A stretch of 64,000 bases of DNA from Chrysoperla carnea (Eukaryota; Arthropoda; Insecta; Neuroptera; Chrysopidae), in contig NC_058337.1 of assembly GCF_905475395.1 (NCBI RefSeq), positions 105,332,368 through 105,396,367 of the forward strand, given 5' to 3'. The position numbers and the translations under genes are program-made. Shown here one piece after another: positions 13,217-26,900 of this stretch (positions within the stretch are counted from its first letter, which is position 1; each line of letters starts with the position of its first letter). The notes beneath the pieces are model-generated. The model had not been told where the DNA came from. It saw only the letters and a list, made by a program, of their open reading frames with translations, and did no database searches.

Positions 13217-13410
13217 TAAGGCCGTGGATAAAGAAACGAATTCGAAAGGCTCGAGACAGAGATATTTCGCAACTATACTTATCGTTTGGACAAATTACGC
13301 CACTCCCCCCCCCCCCTAAAATACTTTGTTAGTTGCTCAAAGCTTCTAAATCCCTGGTAACATTTGAAAGCATTTGAACATACTAATTCGTTTCTTTATC
13401 CACGGCCTTA
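13217..13410. mobile_element. Short TIR element (MITE)
   Basis: It has 26-bp perfect terminal inverted repeats, 13217-13242 and 13385-13410, beginning TAAGGCCGTGGATAAAG. The element is 194 bp long and has an internal poly-C run near 13305-13316. The ends are compatible with TA at the insertion site. It lies about 190 bp after the lipase stop codon, so it could be part of that gene's 3' UTR. No coding capacity. Confidence 0.85.
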
Positions 13411-14810
13411 CATTACTTGAAACCTGCATTGTAAAATGAATATGTTTTATAATTTAAAATTGTAAAAAAACAAAAATTTTTTTATTTGTACGTTAATTGT
13501 CAAAAAGAAATTGCTATAGATTAGTATTTGTTTAATTTGTTTCTCGTTGAATAGGTTTAGGTATTAGATATTATTAAAAAGTCGTCAAATTAAGGTCTTC
13601 AGTACTGACATTAAATTGATTTTCAATTTAAAATTCTTTAAATTCCATTTTAATTCACACATTATACGTTAAATTATCTATGAACTGTGCTATGAACATA
13701 CATTTTAGTATTGACCTTGCTTATATGCGATTGAAGAATACATTAAAATATTTGTTTGAATCCATTTAATTTTCCGATATTTTACAACCGCCAAAAAGAA
13801 TAATAAATTGTCAATTGCACACTATACTGGATTAAATACGCACGATGTGAATATTTTGCCACTCGAATGTGTAAAAGACAGACAATCCGCACTACACATT
13901 GTCTCTTTCTACATGATTTTCAGTGAAATCACTATTTGTCGCACGGAAAACATTGTCGAAATAGAGTACTTATCAGTGAAAGAAAAGTGTTTAACAAAAC
14001 GAAGTTAAAAATTGCTTTATATAAATTCAATCGCAAAGAAAATATTTGGCAGATAATGAATCTTTATTTAAAGATGATAGAAATCAATATCAGCTACCCT
14101 CTTCTCAAACGATCCTACTGATTAAGGACTTAATAAAATTTGACACTTTAATCCAACATGTCACTATTTTACAAAGATAAAGTTTATTGTAAGTTTTTTA
14201 AAATCAAGTTTACTTATAGTCAGAACCCACGATTTATTAGTTTAGTAACTCAATTTTCCATGGAAGTATGACTTCGTAAACTGAAAAAAATTTCTTAAAA
14301 ATTTTAGCAAAAAAGTTATTTAATATACATATTTTGTATACAATCTAAGAAAGGTGTTTAATGTTTTGATTTTTCAGTTTATAAATTTTAGCCACTAAAA
14401 AATACAATTCAAACATTGTTATTTTTGAACAATTTAAACTATTTGCGCATTATAAATATTTTTTACAAATGCGCAATCGATTCAGTTTAACACTCTTAAC
14501 GGGAAAGGAAGGTTTGGAAGAACAATGGCCGACCTCTCATTGATAGCAGGTATTCCGTTCACTCTAAACAATCAAGGGATGTTAAAAATTTTTCCGTTAA
14601 GCGCATCCAATGTCGCCAGATTTAAGTAGCCATTTACACCTATATTCTGAATTTTTTTTTTTTGCCTCTTAACTACGCACACCTATTAGTACAATATTTT
14701 GGACATTTTTTATTTTTATTTTTTTGAACAAAGTACCCATTATATAAAATAGATATTTTGTAAATATTTTGTTAAGTTGTCATGACTTATTGTAATGTGA
14801 TAAAATGCGT

Positions 14811-15130
14811 CGAGCAATTTTAACAGAAAAAGTTAAAGGACATAATACATTCTGCCCTTTTGAATACTCAAATCTGGAAATAGTTCTCTCTGAATGCAGA
14901 ATGCAAAATTTTATACATGTTACAGACAGTTTTGAACAAAAGTTGTTTGTTCTAGAAATTTTTCTTATATTCTTTACCAGTAATATTTCAGTTACGTTAA
15001 TCTCCTGCACAATGTAACACCTTCGACCGAATAAAATTTCGTATTCTGCATTAAGAACTATTTCTATTTTGAATATTCCAAAAGACAGACTGGTGTTCTG
15101 CCATTCAATTATTTCTGTTAAAATAGCTCG
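14811..15130. repeat. Foldback repeat
   Basis: The arms are about 14811-14905 and 15036-15130. The left arm 'cgagcaattttaacagaaa' and the tract ending in 'gaatgcagaatgc' return as an imperfect reverse complement ('gcattaagaactatttct' to 'tctgttaaaatagctcg'). The arms are roughly 80 per cent identical by eye around a loop of about 130 bp. Two opposite-strand open frames here are a by-product of the symmetry. Confidence 0.7.
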
Positions 15131-16060
15131 GCCTAAAAGAAAAACAAATTTTAATTTGTATTATATTATTATAAATATATTGTTAATAACCGATTGTTTT
15201 TATACATGAATAAATAAAAATTTCTTTGAATTATGCGTTATACTGTATTTGTTTTTTTTAAGTTTGAAATCCAAATTATTTTTATTTGTCCTAATTAAAT
15301 TTAGAAGATACCTCAAAATTTGAACGTTAAATATTCAAAGGATTTTGTTTTTAGGTGCTAATCATCATTAATATACATTTTTATAATTTTATCCAAATTT
15401 GAAACAAAATTTTTGTTATTTTTAACTTCCCGTAGAAAGTTTTTGTAATGGGTCCAAAAATCCAAATGGAAATTTTCAACATAGCTTTACGTTTCATGGT
15501 TAAGGCAATGTATCAACAACACTTTTTTTTTCATCCACGATATCTCATGAATGAAAGGTAATAAAGGTTCTAAGATTTGCGCTAATCGTTGCATAACATC
15601 AGATGTGCTAAAAAGAGTGACTGGTGCATAGAAATTGGGCCGGAGAGGCTAGTTTAGCCTTTAACGTACACATTTTTGTGAAAATTTTTACTATAACAGT
15701 ATTTCAGGCAGTTATTAAACGTTATTTTCATCATCTGGGTGTGGACCATAATGATCGTATTTACATGGACATCTTGTTTTCATAATAATTTCAGGTTAAG
15801 CATATTCCCTGATACATACACTGGAATTTTACTATTGTTCTAGTGATAAAAAGAGTATATTGTAGACCGTAAAGTAAAAATAATCTTGTTATGATGATAA
15901 AAAATGTCTTTGGGTCTATTGTACTTCAATGAAATTAAACACAAGATATTGATACATAATTTTTTTTTATTCATTTTTAATTAAAAAAATTAACATACCA
16001 CCATTAATAATTTTATAAATAAAAACAAAATAATTCATTTATATACACAGATTTTATCAT

Positions 16061-16210
16061 ATAGGGTGGTGCAAAAGCTACCCACACATTAAAAATTATA
16101 AATTATTTAAACAGTTTATTAATTTTAATATTTGGACCTAAGAATATGAAAGAAATGTAGAAAATTATTCCAATGTGTTAAATATTTGCGTGAATTCTTC
16201 GTCACCCTAT
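16061..16210. mobile_element. Possible small MITE with ATAGGGTG ends
   Basis: The interval starts with ATAGGGTG and ends with its reverse complement CACCCTAT, giving a 150-bp A/T-rich segment. The inverted ends are only 8 bp and no longer pairing or clear target duplication is seen, so this is a weak call. Confidence 0.35.
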
Positions 16211-17971
16211 ATTATTTATAAATCATGATAATCTTTTTTTGGTTTTTAAATTAAAACTATTAAATATTTAGCAAACACAAAAATTAAAATATATTTGAAG
16301 TACAAAGTATTGCATACAACTTTTATTTTCAGATGATTGACATTATTTAGACAATATATTATCACATTTAAAAAGGCATTATTTTTTTTAATGCAGACTA
16401 TAAAATAAATCTCTTTTTCGAAAAATAAGCTAAATTAATAATTACAATGTTAATAAATTAGAACAAATTAATTAAATCGAATTAATTTTAACTCCTTAGA
16501 TCATGAATGTTGTGCTTTGATGAATTGATGAATTCGTAAAAAAATTATTCAATTCTAATCGATATTTTTAAAATTTGTTTTTAAATTTTTTCCTAAGAGA
16601 ATATTTAGCCCTTTTTAAGCGAAGAATTCCGCCAGTTTGTAAATTAGAAAACTTCAGATTATGCTTGTCATCAGTTAGGCGACCTCCCCCCCCCCTTTAA
16701 TATTCGCACATTTCATTATGCAATAACGGGGTTTATAATTTCACATGCCATGCCTTATGCTAGAGAACTTTGCTCTATACATGTGCACTTAAATCTGGTT
16801 CCCACAACGCTCTTTAACTTTTAAGAAACCAAAAGCTGTCTTTTTTACAAGCTATTATTCACAGTAATAACTAATTGTAACTCCATTGACGAAAGGATTT
16901 GATAGAAGAACTATTACTAACATAAGAAAGTTAAATCATTTTTCTCTGTTTCTATTTCCGATTTTTTCGTGGCATCATACGATATTCTGTAAAATAAACT
17001 TGAAGAAACGTAATAATAATGTAATAAAATGTAACTTGAAGTAACAGAAAGATTTCAAATTTGCGAAAATGATTCAAAATGTCTTCACAGGTTACTATTA
17101 TCCGATTTTCTTACAATAACAATTGAAAAGGCATAAAAATGACCTGCTAATTGACATTTTGAGTCACTATATCAAATTTCGAAACATGAGTTTTCTAATC
17201 GGTTCATATTTCAAAATTTTCCAAACACTGTTCGTTTGGCTTAGACCACCGAAATTTTTGAAATTTAATAAAATAATTTCTGCTCAGGATACAGTTCTTT
17301 GATTTTCATATAATAAAACTTGAAAAAGCGTAACAGTGCCTGCTGCTACCTAATATTTTAAATCATTTTGTTTAACTTCATGGTTAATTTTTCGAAAATT
17401 TGACAGGGACTACAAAAATTTAAAAGAATTATCAATCAGCACAACACAGCACTTGTTATATGTAGACATTAGCTGCCAAATTTTATTGTATTTAATTATT
17501 GAATAATAATTAAAGAGTTTATAAATGGGTTTGAACGGCACGGTAAAAACGACCCCGTTCTCTCTAGTTATATTTATATCCGTTAAATATTTTTTTCTGT
17601 GGTAAAAAACAAATTGGTAATACATGGGGGTGCAAAATTTACAGAAAGTAAAATTTAGTTGATTATATAGAAGTTAAAAAATAGTTGTTCCCTTTAATAT
17701 CCCTTTAAAACGGCCACAACTTCCAAAAATCAGTTTCAAATGTCTTTTGTATTCTTCGATGAATAATTAAAAACGTATGCAAAAATATCAATTAGAATTA
17801 AAATTTCGAATTTAGTTTTAAAAAAATATTTCCAGATACACATTATAAATCTAGGATTTTTCAATTTTTTGTATGTTAATAATTTCATTAGCTATAAATA
17901 TAATTCAGTCATAGATCAATTTAATTGATATATGAAATATTGTTTAAAAAAGCGCTAAATAAAATTATTTT

Positions 17972-20900
17972 TTAAACTTCAAATTGTTTTTGGATTGTAT
18001 GTAATTGTTGAGGAGTAACGAGCAAAGGCACAACCGCTGATTTTGGTTGAATTAAATCAACTTTATGTATTGGAATAATTATTTCTGCTACTGATATTGG
18101 TTTTGTTTCATTTAGTGCCTAGAGAAGAAAATAATAAATTATTTTTATGAAATCAACAATTGGGATTTGATAAAAGTTAAAAAGTTGTAAAAGTAAAAAT
18201 TAAGTCAAGAATAATTAAGATTCCACCTACCTTCGACATTTCATTTGATGGAAATTCGGTAAAATCAGCTTCAATCTTTCCACCATTTTTCCGTTTCACT
18301 TTTTCACTAACAATTTTATTAAATATATTATTCGCTCGTACAGTTAAATCTTCTATACGTTTACGTTCCTGCCACAAATGATTAATGGGTGCATCAGCAT
18401 TTAATAGTGGAAGTTCACCAGGTTTTCGCTTCGTTAAATCGACAACCTTTGGTGTAGCTAACGTATGCAATAGATCTTTCTTCAATTCGTTTAATTCTTG
18501 TTGTAAGCGATCCAATGTTTGATCTTGCGCTTTATTAGTCACTGGGAATGGTGGTAGAGCTTTTAATTGTTCTTTAAGGAATGCAGATTGATATTTACGA
18601 CGCTCTTGTGTTTCATGTTTCAAAGCGTGCGTTAAACTCTTGATTTCTTGTAATAAGAGTGGTGAGTCTTTAATAACCACGGGTAAACTTGCTCCAGAAC
18701 CAGTAATTGTAGCTGGTGTTGTACCGATTGCAGCTCGACCACTTGTTGGACTACGTGTCATTTCTAACTGTGCTTTCTTCCTATAAACTTCTACTTTCTC
18801 TTTTAACATTCCTTTTTCATTTTCTAGTGAATCGATATCAGCCTGTAAGTGATCCATTGTTTCTTCGAATTCTTTCTCCTTACGTTTAAGTGCATTTTGT
18901 GCTTCGTCTAATTTACGTTGTAATTTATCAACGGTAAATTCATAATCTTTATTAACGTTACCAAGTTTCTTTTCAGCTAATTCTTTACGTATTATCATTT
19001 CTGACAGTTCTTCATGCTTTTGTTTCGCTACTCTCTTCAATTCCTTAATATCAGCTTCACGATTTTCTAATTTACTGGTTAATGTTTTCGTTTCTTCTAA
19101 TTCTTTCTTCACTGCTTGCGCTCGTAATATGACCGGTCGTGTAGGCTATAAAAAAAAGGGTCTAATATTAGAAATAAAAATTTCACGTTAGAGTTTTTTT
19201 TATTGCTTTTTTAATTTACCATTCGATGATATATTATTGCGAGCGAAAGTGTTCTTTAAAAAGGGCACAAATAGTAAGAAGAATTTTTCGAAACTGAAAT
19301 AGCTAGGATGAAAGTTTATTTTTTTCGGTAGACGAAAGACTTGTATTGGCAGGAATACTTTTCATGGTACAACAGGAAAAGAAACAACTCTTTTTAAAAT
19401 ATGCCACGAACAGTTCATGAATAACACTTTGCAACAAATGATTCGAGAAGAAAAAGTTGGATCGAAATAAGTTCCATAACTTAAAAAAATTTGCTTAATT
19501 TTTACCTTTTCTGTGTTGAGTGTTCCAATATTAATATCATATTCGTTATCCAAAAGAGTTTGGCCAATTTGAGTTAATTCGGTTAAGATTAAAGCTAAGG
19601 AATTTTTCAAACTTTGTACTGGTCCCAAATCATCTTGTTCGTAGATTTTGTCACTAGCAGTTGCAGCAATTTCCTTCAATTTAGCTGGACTTAACGACAT
19701 ATCAGCATCTAAAAAAAATATTCGAATGATCAATAGAAGAAATATAAAACCAATTAAGATGAAGACTAGAAGAGCAATGGATTCATACATCAAAATATTC
19801 AGCAAGATTTCGTTTTTTTTTTTTTTAATGATAAAAGAATCAAAATTGTAATACCAGTTATTCCCAGAATAGAAGTCGTGATTTAGACTAAAAATGAGAG
19901 TTCTTTTATTCCTGTAGGGCAATCCCGTAGCTGATTGTTCATTCTGATATAAAAGCTCTAAAGCACTTAAATTGAGAATGCTAGTTTGTATTTCTAATAT
20001 TTTTACGCATCAATACCTCTAGTTTTCAAAATACTAGAAACTTACCACCATTAGCCAAGATTTGTTGAATAGCAGCTTTAATAATCTCCTGTAACGTACG
20101 TGTCACTTTACCAGCATGTACACAACATGCATTTAAATTATTAGAAATTTCATTTTTAAATCCTAAATTCGTGATATTTGTATCGGGTGGTATACGACGT
20201 CTAATTAATTTCAATTGTTGTTGCAATTGTTCTGCAGTTGTTATGATATGTTGTGCTAATAAACCCATATCACCAATATCTGGAGCTGTTGGCGATAACG
20301 CGCGTAGTGCTGTTGCATCAACAGTAATACTATCTAAAGCGGAACTGAGAGCTTTTACACTATCCAATATTAGTTGATTATGATTTAATTGTCCATCATC
20401 GTTCAACAACAATGGATACATTGTATTAAAGTAATTAATACAACGTTCTAAACCTTCTGTCGGTACATTTTCATCTAATTGATCACGTTTTAATAAATCA
20501 ATTAAATTATCGATTGATTTCTCTTGAGCAGCCATTTCTGGGAATGTTCCACCGACTTTAAGTAATGTTGTAGGTTTACACGTGTTCAATGCAAACAAAT
20601 ATTTGTGCAGTACAGCCTGTAACAAAATTAGAAAAACATAATGATAATAAAATAAACAATATTTCAAAAACTTACCTGTAAAGTATGTAAAAAGAAGGCC
20701 AAACGTGATCGGAAAGTAAATTGACCAATTGTATGTCCACGAATAAGCCCTTCACGATCAATTTTATCAATTGGTGGAAATTTATCACGTGTTTGTGACA
20801 ACAATATTTCGCTTTTCCATAACAAACGTGGTAACATCAACAGAGTCAATATTGCATCATGATCCCCTAAAAATGACATATTATACATATACAATTTAAA

Positions 20901-23900
20901 AAATTCTATGAAAAAGTTATAACATACCTCCTCTTGCCATAAATGTATCCGGCATGTAAGCGGAAAGATATTGAACATGTTCTGTAGCTTGTTGCGTCTC
21001 AATTTGTCTTAATTCCAAATCAATTGCCTTAGTATGTGCTTTTGTTTCCGCAAACATTTTCTTGAAGTCCAATACTTCAAGTGCTGAGACCGGTTTATTT
21101 GATTCTGTTTCCAAACGATGTTGTAAATCTTGTAATTGTTGCTGTAATTTTTGGACCAATTCACGGAATTTATTAATTGTATGCTCACGATCGGTAATTA
21201 TTTCGTAGGCAGCTTCTTTTTCACGAATTGCCTCACGTGTTGCAGCATGTGCTAGATCAAGCTCTTCACGTAAGTCTTGTTCGAGTTCGGCATTACTTTC
21301 AACCAATTGTTCATTCATATCTTGTAATGCTTCCAAATCGGCTAATTCTTCTTCTAAATGTTTTACTCGATCTTCTAATGCCATTTTTCGATCACCCAGC
21401 TGTTCAATCATTTCTTCAGCACCTAAAGCGGCGTCAACCTAAAATTAAAAAAACATTTAACGTTTTCTGAAATTTTGACCCTGTGCCAAGGTACATTGAA
21501 ACACAAGGGAACAAAATAGCAAATAGCATTACAAGAAATGAGAACCTTTATGTATTTTTGTGGCTTTTAGTCTAGGAAACTTCGAAAAAATTTCTTCGGA
21601 AAATTACCTGCTCTTGCAAATCAGCAATTTGTTGTTCCATTTCCTCAACACGAGTACTCAACTTTTCTTTTGTTCGTCCCAATTCAGCAATTTCCGACTT
21701 TTTCTGATCCATGTCTTTCATTAATTTTTGATATTCATGTTTTTCATGTGCAGCCAAATCACGCATTCGAACTAAAGTCTCTCGAAGTCGAGCATTTTGT
21801 TGTTCCAATTGTTTAACTTCGTAAGAATTAGTTACATCACCCTCTTTAATTGTACCACTCTCTAAGAAAATTTCAAAAAAAAAATAAGTACACAAAGGAC
21901 TTTTAACAAATTGTATTTATTTCAAAAAGAAGTTATTTTTCTTATGTTTTTTTAGATAATTCAAAATTCTTCTCACACATGTTTCGCTCCCAAACAGGAA
22001 CTTGAACCCTGGATCGTTAAGATATCTTAATTTTCAAATTCGGAAATCCAAGACAAAAAAATAGTCAATAATGATTAAAATTAAATCTAAATTTTACCTC
22101 TATTTTGCATTTCAGTTTTCATAATTTCTAAATCTAAAGTTAATTCCTCAATTCTTTCACGTGCAGTTTCCAATTCAATTTGTAAAGTTTCAGCTTTTTC
22201 TTCAGCCATTTCTTTATCCAAAGTTGCCATTTCAATAGTTTCTGTTAAATCAGCCATTTCTTCAGCATGTTGTTCGCGTGCTTCAATAGCTTCTCGCGCC
22301 TCTTGTTTAGCACGCTGTAATTCGCGTTGTAAACTTGCTTTCGATTCCATAATTTTTGTTTTAAACTCAATCAATTGTTCTAATTGCAATCGTGTTTTAT
22401 CATAATCTTTTAATTTTTCTTTATCCTCAGCCCGTTTTATTTTTAGCGTTTCTAATTTCTCCGTTAAATCACGCACTTGCGAGCGTAAATTATCGACTTC
22501 TTGTTGATATTGTAAATTTGTAAACTTCTCTTCAACAGTTGAACTTGCAGACATTCCTGGTGAAATAATCGATTGCCCAGGTGTAAATTGTGGTTTTAAT
22601 GTTTCCACAAAACCAGTTTCAACAAATGACGCACGTTTCGGTATTGGTATTTCACTTAAGCTTGAAGTCATCGTTGGTGTATTATCGATAATGCTATCGT
22701 TACGTTCAACCATTGGTGATGCCAAATGTGATCGACTTCCAGCTAATGATTGTCGACTTCCAGCTAACGATTGTCGACTACCAGTTAACGATATTCTTGA
22801 GCTACGAGGACCAATTTTTTTTCTAAATCTTGGCAATATTTCAATCATTAATGGAGCGAAACGATACACTTTTTGTTGGTAAAAATTGGTATTATTTACA
22901 AACAAAAATCATGCATATAGAATTTTCCGAAAGCTTTAAAGTATACATGTGCATGTTTTCCGGAAGAATTTCGAAAAATATTACCAATATTTATATCAGA
23001 ACGCTCCTTTATCTTGAAATAAAACTATTGTTTATTTATTTGTTACGTTTTCGATTTTCACCTTACACTTAAACATTTTGTATGAGTTGAATATATTTGA
23101 ATCTTTTTATTTGGAAGAATATTCCATTGCTTTTGTATGATATAATACCAGATAAATATAAATGGCAACCGCAATTTCATTGGGCAGCACTTATGTGTAA
23201 AATTATTTTAGATATCTCATATACAAGTTATTGAATTAAAGTTTAAAGTTCGGACAGTCTTAATGAAAAACCCAATATAATTTTTAATTGCATGTGTAAC
23301 AACTACTGTTGAAAATTCTTTATACATTAATTCTCAATTTGAGAAAAAGTTTTAAGAATCAAACTTGGATAAAGAACTAAACTCGAATGAGTTTGTGCTA
23401 GTTTTGTACAATTTTTCTATTATTTTTAATCTAAAAGCTTTATACAATACCAAAGCTTAACTACATTGCTTTTTGCCATCCAAATTGAGTTCTAACTTTT
23501 ACTCAATACGTTCAAATATCTGTAAAGAATTTTATCAATGTGACTTAATTTATTTTATTTAAGCTACCAAAAGATTAGATGCAAATTTTTAAAGATTACA
23601 AATTCTAAATTTTAATATGTTACAAATTGCAAATTCTATACAATTTATTAGATTTTGTTTCTCAAAAAGATCTTCAGGATATACACTCAAAGATAAAATT
23701 AACCGATGGCTCTTCATTTTCAAATTTTTGATAGACTGTAACTTCAGAGTTTGAAATTTCAGCCTATCAAAAATCACGAAGCAAATTTGCAAATGTAGAG
23801 TGAACGGTTAATTTTAATGGAAATGCCATTAAGATATTTGAAATCCCGAACTTAAGACGAATTACATTGATTTGTTGACTATTTTACCACATCGTTTACT

Positions 23901-26900
23901 GAACACGCGGTATGTATGACGAAAACATAACATATAAATAAACATTAAATATTAAAACACTAAGAAAATGAATATGCTTTTTCATGCATCTTTTACCTTT
24001 TTTTATATATATAATACTTTATTATCAAGTAAATTTCACATAAACTGAACATCTAACTAAATCAATAATTAAAATACCCAAACTACAACACTATAATATT
24101 CAGTTTACGTGAAATAAAAATTTTAAGTAATGATTTTATATCAAGCTTCAAAGTTCTCTAATCGATAGACATGTCGATTGGAACGGATGTTATTTACGAA
24201 CATGTTTGAAAAACTAATTACAATGCGAAAGGAATTTGATTTATACCAGATGTACCTTCTAAATAGTGTAGACAACGCTCTATCATGTATACTTCTAAAT
24301 AAGTCGATATAGCTACACTTACTCTATTGCAAAGTTACTTCGCTTGCGAGTTAGTATTACAAGTTCAAAGGACCCCGGACACAATACATTGATTTTTGAT
24401 TTCGGTTAATTAAGGTCGTTTTCATCATGCTGATTTAAAGTTTTTATGGACTCAACTCTCAAAAACCTTTCCCTTCCGAGCTACGGTCCTTCAAAGGTTA
24501 TGCCTACAGGAGATATTGATTTTTGGTTTCGGATAAAAAATTTTGAAAACTCTGGATTAAGGTAGTTTTGATCATGTTGACCAAAAGTTCTTATGGACTC
24601 AAACTCTCAAATGGATTTCAAAATTTGTACTTTAAGATCGCCTAGCTACTAAACGAACCAACTTTGTACAAAGGTAAGTTTAGCTAATTCGATTTATTTT
24701 GAGCTTTACTATATCTGGTAGAGCGTTGTACACACTATTCAGGGCACCCCGTATATTTTATTAATCTCAAAAAAGTTAGTAAAAAGTTATCAATTTTTAT
24801 TTTTTATTTAATAAAATGAATTTTGTGACAAAGTGGATTTAAGGACATTTTGTTAGTACTTATAACTAAAATTCATACTTTCGGAGAGTGTCTTTTGTCT
24901 AATAAAATAGGGGTATCGAAATATTTTCACAAAATTTCTTTTTCCGTATAATTTGCTACATTCCAAGAAACTTTTCTATATTAATTGACAAGGTTTTGTA
25001 ATAGAAAAAAACCACGATTTACTGTTTAAATAAAAACATCCAACCGGAGCCTTATTGAAAAAATAAAAATAATTATTTTAAATTTAATTTTACCCTGAAA
25101 TTAAACAATTTTTTTAAATCGGCCTAACCTAGCTTTCATACCCTATTTTACTCTTTAATTAAAAGATTCTTTCATGTTTCTAACTTCAAAAAAAACGGGA
25201 TTCCCTAACAAAAGTTCATAAATTCATTTACTGTTTTACCTTCTTTCCTTAGAAGATAAAAATAAGATAGACCATCTTTAATTTCCGACCAAAAGCCTAA
25301 ATATTAATATCCATGGTATTAACTACAAAAAAACAAGGAATTTCCATGCAAGCTTACGTCCATTTTCATATTTCTAACTTCTAAAACATCAGTACCACAA
25401 TAGAAACTTTCACCACCTATTTTACCTTCATTAAGGGAATCAAGTCCCTTACAAAGAAAAACGTTCAAAACGTTTCCAAGTGAATGTTTATACAAGATGC
25501 AGCAGAAAATCGATTATGACGAGCGAATTATCGATTATGATATTCCAAATTCCAAGAATTTCGAACGATTTGTGATTAGTGGTATTCAGATTGCTTTATA
25601 AGGAAGAATCAGATAATATTAATTCGGGTTATTTGTCACATAATGATAGTAATCGGTAAAAAACAACAGATGAACTTTCTACTCCAATAACGTCTCTAAT
25701 TTCCCACAATAAACAAAATTTTAATAGACGGTCTTTCAAATAAGAGACTACTCCACACTATTTCAATCACCCTGCTATTTGGTAATAAATACAAATCAGG
25801 AAGTTTTCATGCTGTGCCTTATATTAAAAAATCAATTTTCTAGCCCTAGGGTTTTTGACGTGTTTCCGTCAATCGGGACATTACCCTACTGCATAGATTG
25901 CAACATTCCTCGTTATACTCACTTAATTACTTTTGTCGTATGGTTAAAACTTTTCCAAGATTTATATACAAATTTCCAGCAAGACAAAAAGAAATTTTTT
26001 AAAAATGCGATACCCCTATCTTTTCTGAAACGATTTCAAAATAGATTATTTAAAGATGTTTGAAATGTTCCTAAACTTAAACAAGTTATATTGCCAGTAA
26101 GTGATAACTTGGAAAAATAAAATGTCCTTAACACCATTCTTCATAAACCTCTTCGTGATTATCAACCTTTTTATTTTAATCGTGCCAATATATCGAGTAT
26201 AACTTAAAAGTGTAAATAAGCTTCAAAAACGATTCTTTGGATTATTTTATCAAGAACAATATCTTAAATGTTGTTTACAGAGTTCGAACCGGAGGCTCAA
26301 ACCAGTAGAATTACATTCGTAATTTCAAAAATTTTTTCGTAATTCAGTAACTTTGTCTGTTAGTATTAAACCTAAAATAAACGCGTACAACCAACAGGAT
26401 TTTTCTTGCTTAACAAGTCGAAAAACCCTGGTCTAAGTCACACAGTGGCTTATCATTTGCTTCAAAGTTTGAAATTTCTATCCACATCGAAGTAAATTCA
26501 TCCCAGGACAGTCGATAAATAATCTAAAAGTATCTCCAAAATATACAAAATTCGAAAAAAATTATAGATAACTAATTTAAACAACATAAAATTCTCGAGA
26601 AAAATTATCCTTACAAAATGTATAATTTAGCTATAACTATACACAGTGCCGGATTAACCCATGCCGAGGCCCCTAGACAATGCAATTCTTCAGATGGCGC
26701 CGTTTTTTTAAGTCTTCGTAAATTACCTTGGAGCCTCCCTTGTGTGCGGCCCTTCTCATAAAAATTTATCTTTTATCTGGGCGCCCCCTTGTAGGACCTT
26801 TCTCGTACAAATTTAAACTTTTATATTGACTTTTTCCCGGGGCAAATTAGCAGTCGCTAATCCGCCTAATGGTTTATCCGCCACTGATTGTATGGTTGCC

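Larger units (their letters stand above)
13030..17971. other. Intergenic region between lipase and dynactin genes
   Basis: The two genes converge, with their 3' ends facing each other across about 4.9 kb. It contains a TIR MITE (13217-13410), a foldback repeat (14811-15130), a short element with 8-bp inverted ends (16061-16210) and a run of C at about 16685-16695. No protein-coding gene is supported. Short open frames near 13808-14121 have no recognisable content. Confidence 0.7.
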
